Translations under genes and position numbers: made by a program
Shown: one piece after another, positions 23,762-32,817 of the stretch
Layout: the number at the start of each line of letters is the position of its first letter
Position numbering within the stretch: the stretch's first letter is position 1
Notes under the pieces: model-generated
What the model was told of the DNA's origin: nothing
The model's database searches: none
Seen by the model: only the letters and a program-made list of their open reading frames with translations
Assembly (NCBI GenBank): GCA_030428205.1
Contig: JAUIBK010000002.1
Coordinates: 92,981-156,980, forward strand
DNA: 64,000 nt
Direction of reading: 5' to 3'
From: a bacterium
GTDB taxonomy: Bacteria > Bdellovibrionota_C > UBA2361 > RFPC01

Positions 23762-26755
23762 ATGTTGAGCAATACCGAGCTGCTCACTTTTTTCATCGAT
23801 ATGTATATGGGACTAGACCTTCCCTCAGATACCAAGCAGCACCAAGATGCAGAGCCCCAAGCGCCCGTCCGTTTTCCGCTGCTCCGCTCTCAAGATCACG
23901 AAAGTTTTCGGCAAGAATTAGATCCCATGGAAGAGGCTGCACAGTGGGCCTCACGTTATGCTGAAACAATCTTTTCCTGGGAGGGATCAACCGCGGAGCT
24001 TAATGCTCACCTTGGAGAAGTTAATCAGCAGTTTATCTCTGAGATGGTGTCTCTGCTCAACGGAGATCATCGTCCAAAGCTCTTACATGCACTACACCAA
24101 CATTCGCTTGAAGCATTTGTGGGGACACGGGAAAAGCTCTTTGAAGAGGTGCAGAGGGCAGACCAAGTTTTTCGTGAAGATGTTGAATTGTTGGTCAACA
24201 ACATGGGAGAAGAGGTTGGCATTTTACGTGGACGACAAGGGAACTTCTCTGCTATTGCTCAAAGAAGAGAGGAGTTCTCAAAGCTTGCACCAGAAATTAT
24301 TGCTCACCTTACACGCCAAATCCTTGATGGGCACCCCTCTTCTGTCAAACAACACGCTCAGATTGAGACACGAATGTCTTTGACTCTTGAGGATATATGG
24401 CAAAAAGCAGAACGACGAGGAGAGGAGCGTGTACTTGCGGCCGAAGAGATGGCTCATACTTTACGCCAATCGGTCTCTCCTTCACGAAAGAACAGAGAGC
24501 AAATCTATAAAACTCTTTTCCCTCTTCCTGAAGACGATGTAAAACTTGTTGCCCATATTTATGAACACCGCTATGGAGAGCCTCTTCTTACTACGATAGA
24601 GCGAGCACATAACAGTGTTGTTGCTAAAGTAAAAAACTTCTTTCAATTTCCTGCCCTGCGCTCAGCGCTTCAAGATCAGTACGGAATCGGAGCTGGGCTC
24701 TTATCAACGTGGCGCGTGTTTGTTCCAAAACTACGTGATTTTAAGTCGTATCCTGAGCGTGTAGGCGACTTTATCCATCGCTTACGGGATAAGGTTGCAA
24801 GTCCTGACAAGCACCGTGTTGCATCACTTCTTAGTGGTGAGCGAATAAAAGTCGCCTCAGATACTATTTACATGGCCATTTTATATAATGATGACGCTGT
24901 AGCAACGATATCTACTACACTGAAAGGGCTCGATGCTACTGATACCAAGTGTATGTTACGCGATTTCAAAAAGCGCTATGCAAGTCGATTGCGCGTGAAC
25001 GGCCTCCAAGAAGCAATTGAGCAGCGTTTTGAGGGGGACGAAAGAAGGCTTCTGTTGGCTTACCTAGCTGTTGATGATCTTCGTGGAGCGTCAATTGTTT
25101 TTCACGATAGCTTGGATGAGAGAAGTAGCGATAGGGTTCAAGCGCTCTTAGAGCTTCATATGCTCACTCTCCATGAACTCTCTGAGGTGCGAACAAGATA
25201 CACTGAAGAGTACGGGCAAGAGCCGACTCGTGAGTATCTACAAACGTTCCTCAAGGGACCTTTGCTCGATTGGGCAGATGCTCTGCTTCAAGGAGATCTG
25301 GTGACAGCTTCTGCAGCTCGTCTTGAAGCTTCTCTGAGAGGTATTTCTGACGAGTGGCCTGGAGTCGTATTTTATAATCACTCAAAAGAGGCGGACTATG
25401 CCGTCATTGACACGTATGAAAAGCTCTATAAGAAAAATTTCTTTGAAGTCCTCAAGAAAAAACGTGGGAATGATCGCTCTGAAATCATGGAAGCCTTTGT
25501 TGAGGAGTCTCACCTAACAACTGCTGAACAGCTTCGTCACTGTCTTGTAGGAGCAGGAGATGCGACTGGCATCACTCAGTGTCTGAGAAGGTTAACGAAA
25601 GAGCAGCAAGATAAAGTTGTTCGAGAGTATGCCTATCGTTACGACGAGCAAGCTGGTGGTTTTCAAGTGAGACGAAAATCTTTTCTCCATGCTCTAAGGC
25701 AAGTCGCTCGGCAAGAATCGTGGCGTGAAAAGCTTAGGGGGCTTCGAGCTTTTCGCAAATATATGCGAGAGTTTGCCACCTGTCCAAGGGATCTCGATCG
25801 GGACCTCAAACGTAAGTTTTGTGGGCATAAATACTTTGATATGCAGCTTCTCAGAGAGGGGTATACAGATGATCCAAAGGTTCTCTTTGGACAACTCGAA
25901 CGGCGATTTCGTCACGAGACGCACCACTCACTTTCATTCCTGAGTGTTCTTGCTGAACGTGAGCACAAGAAAAAATTTCTTGGTATCTGGAAGCGGAAGC
26001 CTCGTCACGAGGTTATTTGTATGCATCAAGCAGTCGCAGAAGCAAAGAAATTTTATCAGCAGCGTATCCTTGGCAGTACACCAACGGAAGATGATAAGCG
26101 AAAAGCTGCACTTCTCTGTCGCATCGCCCAACGCTCTCTTGATGATTACCGTGAGTATAATCGCAAAAGAGCAATTATGGCCGCGAACATAGGTTCGTTT
26201 GCTACGACAACCGCTGCTTTGGGAGGATTGGCTTTTTTCAACCTTCATTATGCTCCCTTAGCCATCTCTATTGGTGTGGCTAGTTATATTGGAAGACACT
26301 GGTTTAAGCAGAAGTATCAAGGTGACGGATATGGCGCTCGGGAGAAGGGGTTTGATGTGTTTCTGTCATCTGTTGATGGAGCATCGTTAGCTTTAGGGAA
26401 ATGGATTAAAATGGCCAGCACACTGCGTGTACTTGGTTCGGGTGGATCGCTTGGCCGTGGTGTCTTAAGTGCTGGAACAAAATATATATTTAAAAAAGGC
26501 TTGCAGAAAGTTGGAAATGGGCCAATCGCTTCCATCCTTTTTTCTGACCAAACGTCTGAACACGTTGTTCACTTAAGTCACAAAGAACGTCAAGAGCTTC
26601 TTGCTGAGGTCGGTAGTGTGCTTCACGGAGAAGCCGACAGGGGATACGTACGCCGAGATCGGCTCTTTCATAGAACGCCAGATATAAAGCGAGTTTTTAC
26701 CAGAATTGGAAGAGAGATTGCGGCGGAAGCTTCATCCAGAAATGAAGCTCACTGA
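23762..26755 (+). CDS. Large helical protein with annexin-like segments
   Basis: 997 residues, no signal peptide, almost entirely helical and rich in charged residues. Several segments have a YxxRYgxxL-like helical repeat. The clearest, near residues 380-440 (STTLKGLDATDTKCMLRDF, KKRYASRLRVNGLQEAIEQ, FEGDERRLLLAYL), matches the second half of an annexin repeat; others (HIYEHRYGEPLLTTIERA; VIDTYEKLYKKNFFEVLKKK; VVREYAYRY) are weaker. One hydrophobic stretch near residues 820-850 (NLHYAPLAISIGVASYIG) could be a membrane anchor. Annexins bind phospholipid with calcium; the calcium loop is not evident here. The gene stands alone between two terminators. Frame certain, family tentative. Confidence 0.65.
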   Translation: MLSNTELLTFFIDMYMGLDLPSDTKQHQDAEPQAPVRFPLLRSQDHESFRQELDPMEEAAQWASRYAETIFSWEGSTAELNAHLGEVNQQFISEMVSLLNGDHRPKLLHALHQHSLEAFVGTREKLFEEVQRADQVFREDVELLVNNMGEEVGILRGRQGNFSAIAQRREEFSKLAPEIIAHLTRQILDGHPSSVKQHAQIETRMSLTLEDIWQKAERRGEERVLAAEEMAHTLRQSVSPSRKNREQIYKTLFPLPEDDVKLVAHIYEHRYGEPLLTTIERAHNSVVAKVKNFFQFPALRSALQDQYGIGAGLLSTWRVFVPKLRDFKSYPERVGDFIHRLRDKVASPDKHRVASLLSGERIKVASDTIYMAILYNDDAVATISTTLKGLDATDTKCMLRDFKKRYASRLRVNGLQEAIEQRFEGDERRLLLAYLAVDDLRGASIVFHDSLDERSSDRVQALLELHMLTLHELSEVRTRYTEEYGQEPTREYLQTFLKGPLLDWADALLQGDLVTASAARLEASLRGISDEWPGVVFYNHSKEADYAVIDTYEKLYKKNFFEVLKKKRGNDRSEIMEAFVEESHLTTAEQLRHCLVGAGDATGITQCLRRLTKEQQDKVVREYAYRYDEQAGGFQVRRKSFLHALRQVARQESWREKLRGLRAFRKYMREFATCPRDLDRDLKRKFCGHKYFDMQLLREGYTDDPKVLFGQLERRFRHETHHSLSFLSVLAEREHKKKFLGIWKRKPRHEVICMHQAVAEAKKFYQQRILGSTPTEDDKRKAALLCRIAQRSLDDYREYNRKRAIMAANIGSFATTTAALGGLAFFNLHYAPLAISIGVASYIGRHWFKQKYQGDGYGAREKGFDVFLSSVDGASLALGKWIKMASTLRVLGSGGSLGRGVLSAGTKYIFKKGLQKVGNGPIASILFSDQTSEHVVHLSHKERQELLAEVGSVLHGEADRGYVRRDRLFHRTPDIKRVFTRIGREIAAEASSRNEAH

Positions 26756-26768
26756 TTTCACGATTGTC

Positions 26769-26821
26769 TTTTAACGCGAAGAACGCGATGTACGCGAAGA
26801 GAAAAGAGCATCGCGTTAAAA
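26769..26821. terminator. Bidirectional terminator between convergent genes
   Basis: TTTTAACGCGA (26769-26779) and TCGCGTTAAAA (26811-26821) pair exactly, with T/A runs on both sides so that it can work on either strand. The loop contains further GCGAAGA repeats. It separates the 997-residue protein gene from the M48 protease gene. Confidence 0.75.
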
Positions 26822-26831
26822 ATTCTCTGGG

Positions 26832-28766
26832 TTAGACTGAAACGAGTGGTGGAACTGGGCATCCAAGCGCATCGCCCACCGTGCGTAAAATCTCAGCTTC
26901 TTCTTGAGTGACTTTCCCGTCAGAGTTGATAGTGGTGACTGCGGCTCGTATTGTTCGTTCTTTAATCCCCTCATCAGCAGACCAGAGTGTGCGAAGTGCT
27001 TCATCGAGAGCATCAAGTGAAGGTTCTTGTGGGGTATGTGAGTGTTGTCCTTCTACTTTGAGTTTGAAGAGGCCTTTCTCAAAGGCTTCTTGTTGTGTTT
27101 GAGAAGAATCGTGCCCCACAAAGGCAAGCATTGAGATAATCTCAGCTGCGGCGTGCGCTTGTTGGCTCAAAGAGCTTCGCTTATAAGAGAGTGGATTTGC
27201 TTGGTGTGTTACATGGCGCTCTAAGATGTGGTGTAGCATGTATTCAAAGAGGCTCAGTGCTTGATCGGTTTCGACAAGCACTTTTAAGTGGCGTTGAAAA
27301 GTAGCAATGTCGTTTTGAGAGAGCTGTTTGAGTGCTGGTAGGCAAAGATCTATGAGTGGAAGCCGCAAGGATGTATCGAGTGAAAGGATAGAGCCCTCGA
27401 GCTCTTTCAAGCGAGTTGTGAATTCGTTTGAAAGATTCTCTAGGAGATACTCGCGTTGCGTGTTTTGTACGTCCTGAACGTCTTTATCAAAGAGCAAAAG
27501 ATAAATAATTACTTGTGCACCTGTGGTGGAACGGAGTTCTTGGTAAATGCGCAAGGGAAGTGAGGCAATGAGATCTTGGGCATATGCTAGATGTGATGCG
27601 CTCATAGTGCCAATTGATTGTGTAAATGTATCTTCATCAATTTTCATCGAGATACTTTCTGGCGCGTTCTTTATTGCTTGTCCTGTGTGGAGTCCCAGGC
27701 TCTGCTCCCCAGTGCTGTGTTGTTGTGCGGTGAGTTCAGCTACTCTTTCGTCTGTTATCTGTTGATACTCACCCTTAAATGTAGGATCGATACGTGCAAT
27801 TCTCGTTGAGAGTGGAGGATGAGTGGCTAGGAGTCCACCGAGGAAGTGTTTTACTCCCTCTGCAAAAAGCATATGACTTACTTCTTCAGCTTTGGGATTC
27901 GTCAGACGAGAACCACGTACAAAGCCACCAATTTTCTTTAGTGCTCCGCTTATTCCACTTGGATCGCGTGTAAATTGCACTGCTGATGCATCAGCGAGAA
28001 ATTCACGCTGCCTTGAGACAGCCGCTTTAATCAGATTTCCAAAAAAGACACCGATATACCCTATGACAAGAAGTGCAACGCCAAATGCGAGTGCGCCGCC
28101 TTTGTTGTTCTTAGAGTTTGAAGAGCGTCTATATACACGACGCCCAGCAGATCCTCGAAGAATTGAGTATCCAATCAGTGCAATCAGCAAGATGCCGTGT
28201 AAAATTCCAATAAGACGGATATTAAGCCGCATATCGCCGTGGATAATATGGCTAAATTCGTGTGCGATAACACCTTGAAGCTCAGCGCGGTTCAGTAGGT
28301 TCATACAACCGCGTGTGACACCAATGACTGCATCGTCAAGGTGATACCCAGCAGCAAATGCATTTATGCCGTCTTCATCAATAAGGTACACTGGAGGAAC
28401 AGATGTTCCTGATGCAATTGCTATCTCTTCGACGATGTTTAAAAGTTGTCGTTCGGCTGGATCAGTTGTTGAGGGATCAATTTGCTGACCACCAAGTGAT
28501 TCTGCAACAACAGCACCACCGCCACGGAGGAGAAAAATCTTATAAAGACTCCCTAAAAGAATCACAAGTAAGGTAAGTGCCGCGACGGCAAGGAAGATCT
28601 CTGGGTTCCACAGAGTAGGGAGTGCTCCAGAGCTTGTTCCCTGAGACATCCCGAGCAGCACAACGCCGTAGATCGCAAGGATGATACTTACAATGGCGCA
28701 CAAGAAATAGACAACGAGAAGTTTAGTCTTTCTCTTGGCGGCAATTTGATTCTCAAAAAAAGTCAT
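26832..28766 (-). CDS. M48-family membrane metalloprotease with TerB-like tail
   Basis: 644 residues. Two N-terminal membrane helices (residues 14-42 and 52-75) precede an HtpX/M48-type protease domain: VIAHEFSHIIHGD carries the HExxH zinc site near residue 165, with two more membrane helices just after it and REFLADASAVQFTRDP giving the downstream Glu ligand. The C-terminal half, absent from HtpX itself, is helical and ends in a TerB-like module (TINSDGKVTQEEAEILRTVG). HtpX-type proteases degrade damaged inner-membrane proteins. The extended form resembles the M48 proteins annotated as Zn-dependent protease with chaperone function. It is divergent from the Y-polymerase gene. Confidence 0.88.
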   Translation of the reverse strand: MTFFENQIAAKRKTKLLVVYFLCAIVSIILAIYGVVLLGMSQGTSSGALPTLWNPEIFLAVAALTLLVILLGSLYKIFLLRGGGAVVAESLGGQQIDPSTTDPAERQLLNIVEEIAIASGTSVPPVYLIDEDGINAFAAGYHLDDAVIGVTRGCMNLLNRAELQGVIAHEFSHIIHGDMRLNIRLIGILHGILLIALIGYSILRGSAGRRVYRRSSNSKNNKGGALAFGVALLVIGYIGVFFGNLIKAAVSRQREFLADASAVQFTRDPSGISGALKKIGGFVRGSRLTNPKAEEVSHMLFAEGVKHFLGGLLATHPPLSTRIARIDPTFKGEYQQITDERVAELTAQQHSTGEQSLGLHTGQAIKNAPESISMKIDEDTFTQSIGTMSASHLAYAQDLIASLPLRIYQELRSTTGAQVIIYLLLFDKDVQDVQNTQREYLLENLSNEFTTRLKELEGSILSLDTSLRLPLIDLCLPALKQLSQNDIATFQRHLKVLVETDQALSLFEYMLHHILERHVTHQANPLSYKRSSLSQQAHAAAEIISMLAFVGHDSSQTQQEAFEKGLFKLKVEGQHSHTPQEPSLDALDEALRTLWSADEGIKERTIRAAVTTINSDGKVTQEEAEILRTVGDALGCPVPPLVSV

Positions 28767-28879
28767 CTTTCAGGTTGTCGTCTGAAGGGAAAGAAAACGA
28801 AAGCTCTCCCAAGAGCCTACGTTTTTGCCCACCAGTGCGCACCCGAAAAAAGCTCGTATTCTTATTGATTTTTGATATA

Positions 28880-28894
28880 GAAATATACTAGAAC
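28880..28894 (+). promoter_or_regulatory. LexA-type direct-repeat operator upstream of the Y-family polymerase
   Basis: GAAATATACTAGAAC has the form GAAM-N7-GAAM, one mismatch from GAACN7GAAC, the complement of the GTTCN7GTTC LexA box known in alphaproteobacteria. It lies about 90 bases before the polymerase start. The same arrangement, with the same TTTTGATATA flank, precedes intI at 46098-46112. Confidence 0.6.
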
Positions 28895-28983
28895 ATATTT
28901 GAGAGAGAGTCAACGAAGCTCTCTCTGTGTTCTTCGCGTTACAATGAGTATGACGAGCTATCACTCAATATTGATTCAAGAGT

Positions 28984-30285
28984 GTGACTACGATGCGTAG
29001 ATTAATCGGTCACCTTGATGCTGACTGTTTCTACGTTTCTTGTGAGCGTGTACGCCAGAGTTCGCTTCGTGGCAAGGCTGTAGGAGTGCTCGGTAACCAA
29101 GGCGCATGTGTGATTGCAAAGAGCTATGAGATGAAAGCTGCCGGAGTGAAAACGGGTGTGCCTATCTGGGAGGCAGTAGATCTCTGTCCGAACGGAATAT
29201 TTATCAAGCGTGATTTTCGTTGGTATGAAGTTCTCTCGCGCATGATGTTTGAAATTATGCAGTCAGTGAGCCCGCAGGTTGAATACTACTCTATTGATGA
29301 ATTCTTTTTTGATTGCTCGATGCTTACACAGGTTTTTCGCACAGACTTAGAAGAGTGTGCACACCTTTTGCAAGAACGAATTATGAAAGAGGTTGGTGTA
29401 CCAGTAAGTCTTGGGATATCACGCACGAAACTCTTAGCTAAACTCGCCTCGGATGCTGAGAAGCCATTTGGTTACAAAGTGCTTCTCTCTGACGATCAGA
29501 TACGTGAGTATTTAGCTAAGCAGCCTGTTGAAGAGCTTTGGGGAATCGGTCGGCAAAATACGAAAAAACTCCACCAGTACGGTATCCGCACCTGTTTGCA
29601 GTTGGCCGAATCTCCCCCAAAGCTCATCCGTAAGTTGCTCACGATTGTGGGAGAAAGAATTCTCCATGAGATAAATGGTTGCTCTGTGCTGCCTATCATC
29701 ACAGAGCGTGCGATGCATAAAAACGTAGCGCGTGGTGGGAGTATCGGTGGGGCAAGTCGTGATCCAAAGAAAGTATATGCGTGGCTTGTGCGTAATATTG
29801 AACGTTTAATTGAGGCGCTTGATACCTATTCATATGTGTGCGGGAAAATTAGCTTTATTTTATCTTTTGCACGCGAGCGCTTTAGAGGAGGAAGAGAAGG
29901 GCCTTCGTGGTTCCAGGCAAAAACAACACTACCACAACAAACAGCCAGTAGTAAGATCTTGCTTCCTGCCTTTGAAATGTTGCTCTACCAGGCACGGCTC
30001 GATCGGCCCGTAACACATATGCACCTTATTGCAAGTGATCTAGCGATGAACGGTCGAGAGCAGCTTCCGCTCTTTCCTTTTCAGGGAGAGGGGAGTGCGA
30101 CTGCTCGAGAAGCATTTTGGAACTCTGGTGGATCGCTTGATCACGATGCTTTAAAAAAAATCATTAACACCAAATTTGGCCGTTTTGCTCTGCGTAACGC
30201 TGAAACATTGCAGCTCAAAGAGATGTATCACGACTCAGCGCATTCATACGATATCTGTGACATTTACGGGAAGAGTTGCTTTTAA
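28984..30285 (+). CDS. Y-family (UmuC/DinB-like) translesion DNA polymerase
   Basis: 433 residues. Catalytic residues sit in IGHLDADCFYVSCERV (first Asp) and VEYYSIDEFFFD (Asp-Glu pair near residue 104). The helix-hairpin-helix region reads VEELWGIGRQNTKKLHQYGI, followed by the little-finger domain. The C-terminus resembles UmuC more than DinB. Enzymes of this family copy damaged DNA with low fidelity during the SOS response. Start: GTG 28984, or ATG 28993 (MRRLIGHLDAD) as a good alternative. A LexA-type operator lies upstream and an SRAP-like gene 11 bases downstream, consistent with an SOS operon. No umuD-like gene is present. Confidence 0.9.
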   Translation: MTTMRRLIGHLDADCFYVSCERVRQSSLRGKAVGVLGNQGACVIAKSYEMKAAGVKTGVPIWEAVDLCPNGIFIKRDFRWYEVLSRMMFEIMQSVSPQVEYYSIDEFFFDCSMLTQVFRTDLEECAHLLQERIMKEVGVPVSLGISRTKLLAKLASDAEKPFGYKVLLSDDQIREYLAKQPVEELWGIGRQNTKKLHQYGIRTCLQLAESPPKLIRKLLTIVGERILHEINGCSVLPIITERAMHKNVARGGSIGGASRDPKKVYAWLVRNIERLIEALDTYSYVCGKISFILSFARERFRGGREGPSWFQAKTTLPQQTASSKILLPAFEMLLYQARLDRPVTHMHLIASDLAMNGREQLPLFPFQGEGSATAREAFWNSGGSLDHDALKKIINTKFGRFALRNAETLQLKEMYHDSAHSYDICDIYGKSCF

Positions 30286-30296
30286 GGACAAAAAGT

Positions 30297-30767
30297 ATGT
30301 GTCAGGGAGTATCGATAGATTGGAGAGAGTTTCTCGATTGGCATATTGAGCGCTACCGTCTTGCGTGGCGTTCGCTTACTCGTATGGAACAAGCTGAGCG
30401 AGAGTATCTCTTTTTATATAAACAACACCCACGAGAGCTTCCGGTGTGGTGTGACGGTGAGTTGATTATTGCTGAGTGGGGAGCCAAGAATAGAGCCACA
30501 CGTCTGCCCTCTTCTGGGTGGTGCCCACAAGAGGTGCTTGAAAGTGGTGTATGGGGAGAATGGCGTCCTCTCCTAGGGGAAATTCCAGCTATGTATGCTT
30601 ATGACGGCAACGTCTGGTTTCAGGTACCCAAAGGGATTCGAGCTGTCGTACTTTGCGATCAAAAAAACGGAAAACATGTTTATGTACTCACACAACCATC
30701 AACCCATTACTACGAGGTGATGACGAGGCAGGATCGTATGCCGGTGTTTATTGGTGAGCAGATATAA
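30297..30767 (+). CDS. Divergent SRAP/HMCES-like protein
   Basis: Start at ATG 30297 (AAGGA 8 bases upstream), 156 residues. The protein begins Met-Cys (MCQG), as do SRAP proteins whose Cys2 forms a covalent link with abasic sites, and ends with DRMPVFI, close to the SRAP motif HxRMPVIL. The middle has GAKNRATRLPSS in the place of the NAR motif. It is shorter than usual members (about 200-230) and the His before RMP is replaced (RQDRMP), so activity may be lost or changed. Placement directly after a translesion polymerase fits a role in abasic-site tolerance. The assignment is by motif and context only. Confidence 0.6.
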   Translation: MCQGVSIDWREFLDWHIERYRLAWRSLTRMEQAEREYLFLYKQHPRELPVWCDGELIIAEWGAKNRATRLPSSGWCPQEVLESGVWGEWRPLLGEIPAMYAYDGNVWFQVPKGIRAVVLCDQKNGKHVYVLTQPSTHYYEVMTRQDRMPVFIGEQI

Positions 30768-30784
30768 GTCAATGGAGTATAGCG

Positions 30785-32185
30785 TTAATCATACCTGACC
30801 TGATTTGTGCCGATCAGATAGGCGATGACGAGTGGCGTCGTACAGCTCGAAGGAACCACTGGTACGGTACTAATTCTGAGTCGCCAGTGATCGTCAATTT
30901 TTGGCCCACTAAATTTATAGACAGTGCTTACACCGATTTTATAAAGTGAATTTTCAAGTGCTTTGAGGACTGGATGAGAAAAAACTCCATTATTCTGGTG
31001 TGACATGCTCATGTAGATAGAGGCATTATTCGTGTATGGATCGTATGCAATCGAGAGAGCAAACGGACCTGCCTTGTCGTAGAGGTTTTGGAGAATGTCT
31101 TTTGTTGCATCTTGAACATCGGATCTTTGAACTGATTCTCCTTGTGTGATTTCTAGGAGGAGTTCATCAGAGTGAAGAAAATTACTCATCAATTCCTGAC
31201 GCTCATTTTCATCTTCAAGACTCATATTCTGAGAGCGAAAGCCAAAATTTGGTAACTTCGGTAACTTGGGTCGCTTAAAGTGGAAATGACTTCCACTAAT
31301 AGGAGACTCAGGGTGTAGGATCGCTTCTGTCGCATCTGCTTGAGATCCTGTCAGTCCAAGCTGATCGGTAACTTTACCAAGTCCTTTAACGAAGGTTGCA
31401 ACAGACTCAATAGAGCTGTGAGGGCCGAGGAGGTGCATGGTGAAATAAAATTGCTTGCTCTGACAAAAGGTAAAGTTTTGCTGAGGCAACCAAAATGTCT
31501 GAGTCCAAACCGGGATGTCGTTTCCTGGTCCAACTCTTCCGAATAAGTAATACCCTCTTCCTACCCGTTGCAGTCCACACCCTTCCATAGGACGAATAGC
31601 GTCTTGAGTAAGAGAGCTAATAGCATAGGCGACAGCGTTTGTTCCAAGTTTACAGACTTCGTTCAAGATTTGGCTTGTGCTCACCCGGGTTGTTGAAACA
31701 TGAGAATTTGTCTTCGTAGCAGTCACAATAAACTGCGATGGACTGTGTTCGTATACTGAACCATCTTTAAGGGAAGAGCCGTTATCGACGTGTTTCTCAT
31801 ATTCTTGGTTCTCCTCTCCTACACCTTCTAACTGATCGGAGCCATTGAAGGTGAGATCCATTTGAGTGAGAAGTTCAAGGCTTCCGTCGTCAAGACGGTT
31901 GCTGACGGTAATATGGATTTCGCTCTCAGAAGTTCCATATCCTTCAAAAAAGAACTGTCCAAGTTCTCCAGAGAGCTGCTTTCCTTGGACTACCAAGGGA
32001 ACATTTTCAACGAGCCCCTCTTCGACACTAGGTTCAAGGGCAAGATGTTCAGCGGTTGGAATAAGGCGAAACTGCCATGTGCCTTCGAGTGATTTTGGAA
32101 GATCAACGGCGTTTCCCCCCCCGCTATTACATCCACTGACTGTGCCGAGGAGTAAAAGAACTGCCAAGAAAAAAAGCTTGTTCAT
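30785..32185 (-). CDS. Large lipoprotein of unknown function
   Basis: Start at ATG 32185 (GGAG 7 bases upstream); 466 residues. A lipoprotein signal (FLAVLLLLGTVSGC, Cys at residue 19) is followed by a Gly/Asn linker and a beta-rich N-terminal region (LEGTWQFRLIP, like the lipocalin-type opening used by many outer-membrane lipoproteins). The rest shows no domain I recognise; a cluster HFHFKRPKLPKLPNFGF near residue 300 is unusual. It is convergent with the SRAP-like gene. Sorting residue after Cys is Asn, compatible with outer-membrane location by the +2 rule. Confidence 0.72.
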   Translation of the reverse strand: MNKLFFLAVLLLLGTVSGCNSGGGNAVDLPKSLEGTWQFRLIPTAEHLALEPSVEEGLVENVPLVVQGKQLSGELGQFFFEGYGTSESEIHITVSNRLDDGSLELLTQMDLTFNGSDQLEGVGEENQEYEKHVDNGSSLKDGSVYEHSPSQFIVTATKTNSHVSTTRVSTSQILNEVCKLGTNAVAYAISSLTQDAIRPMEGCGLQRVGRGYYLFGRVGPGNDIPVWTQTFWLPQQNFTFCQSKQFYFTMHLLGPHSSIESVATFVKGLGKVTDQLGLTGSQADATEAILHPESPISGSHFHFKRPKLPKLPNFGFRSQNMSLEDENERQELMSNFLHSDELLLEITQGESVQRSDVQDATKDILQNLYDKAGPFALSIAYDPYTNNASIYMSMSHQNNGVFSHPVLKALENSLYKIGVSTVYKFSGPKIDDHWRLRISTVPVVPSSCTTPLVIAYLIGTNQVRYD

Positions 32186-32362
32186 GGAAATGCTCCGGTG
32201 TTTAGACTCACATGTGAGATGGTCTAAGAGCGTTGGAGGTGGCAAGCTTTTATGAGACGCCGTTTGTAAGGATGTGGGCTGACTATATGAGAGAAGACGA
32301 GGTGAGAGATAGAAGAACTAGTGCTATGACCAAAAACTTTTTTGTCGGAACACTAGTGACAG

Positions 32363-32397
32363 AAAAAAACCGACCATTTGATTGCTCAAATGGCCGG
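32363..32397 (-). terminator. Intrinsic terminator, minus strand, with no gene before it
   Basis: On the minus strand CCGGCCATTTGA pairs with TCAAATGGTCGG around a 4-base loop, followed by seven T residues (A-run 32363-32369 on the plus strand). No protein gene precedes it on that strand, so the transcript it ends is probably a small RNA from the 32.4-32.8 kb interval. Confidence 0.75.
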
Positions 32398-32757
32398 CAT
32401 GGGCGTTTGCACCATCGTAACAGATACCCTCGGGAAGCGTATCAATTGGGGACATGACTATAGGCTGCGTTCCAAGTGTGGAAGGGAAAAACCACAACTG
32501 GAAGATACGTATGTTTCACTCCGTTACCTCGATTCATTCTTGTTTCTCTCGCTCCTTTCTCGCGCCAGGTATTGTTGAAGTAAAGCAAGCACAGTGCCAA
32601 GCTAAGGTATTGAAAAGAGGTGAGAGATCGGGCGAGGGGCTGTAAAAGAAAGAGACACGTGTCGAAAAAACACACAGAATAAAGAGTTGGGCAGATGGTA
32701 ATCATGCGTACCTTCGTATGAACGAACCCCAGTAAGAACATCGCGACTATCCAAACC

Positions 32758-32797
32758 AAAAAGCCAAGGGAGGGACCCACGAGTGTCCCTCCCTGGC
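32758..32797 (-). terminator. GC-rich terminator-like hairpin, minus strand
   Basis: GCCAGGGAGGGAC pairs with GTCCCTCCCTTGGC around an 8-base loop; on the minus strand it is followed by TTTTT (A-run 32758-32762 on the plus strand). Again no protein gene precedes it on this strand. Confidence 0.7.
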
Positions 32798-32817
32798 CGG
32801 AGGGGGAGAAAGGTTTC

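Noticed and set aside
22729..23835. Long minus-strand frame opposite the membrane protein gene
   Set aside because: It mirrors the codon pattern of the plus-strand gene (GC-rich third positions), is rich in Arg/Asp/His without domain structure, lacks a ribosome site, and crosses the terminator at 23701-23743.
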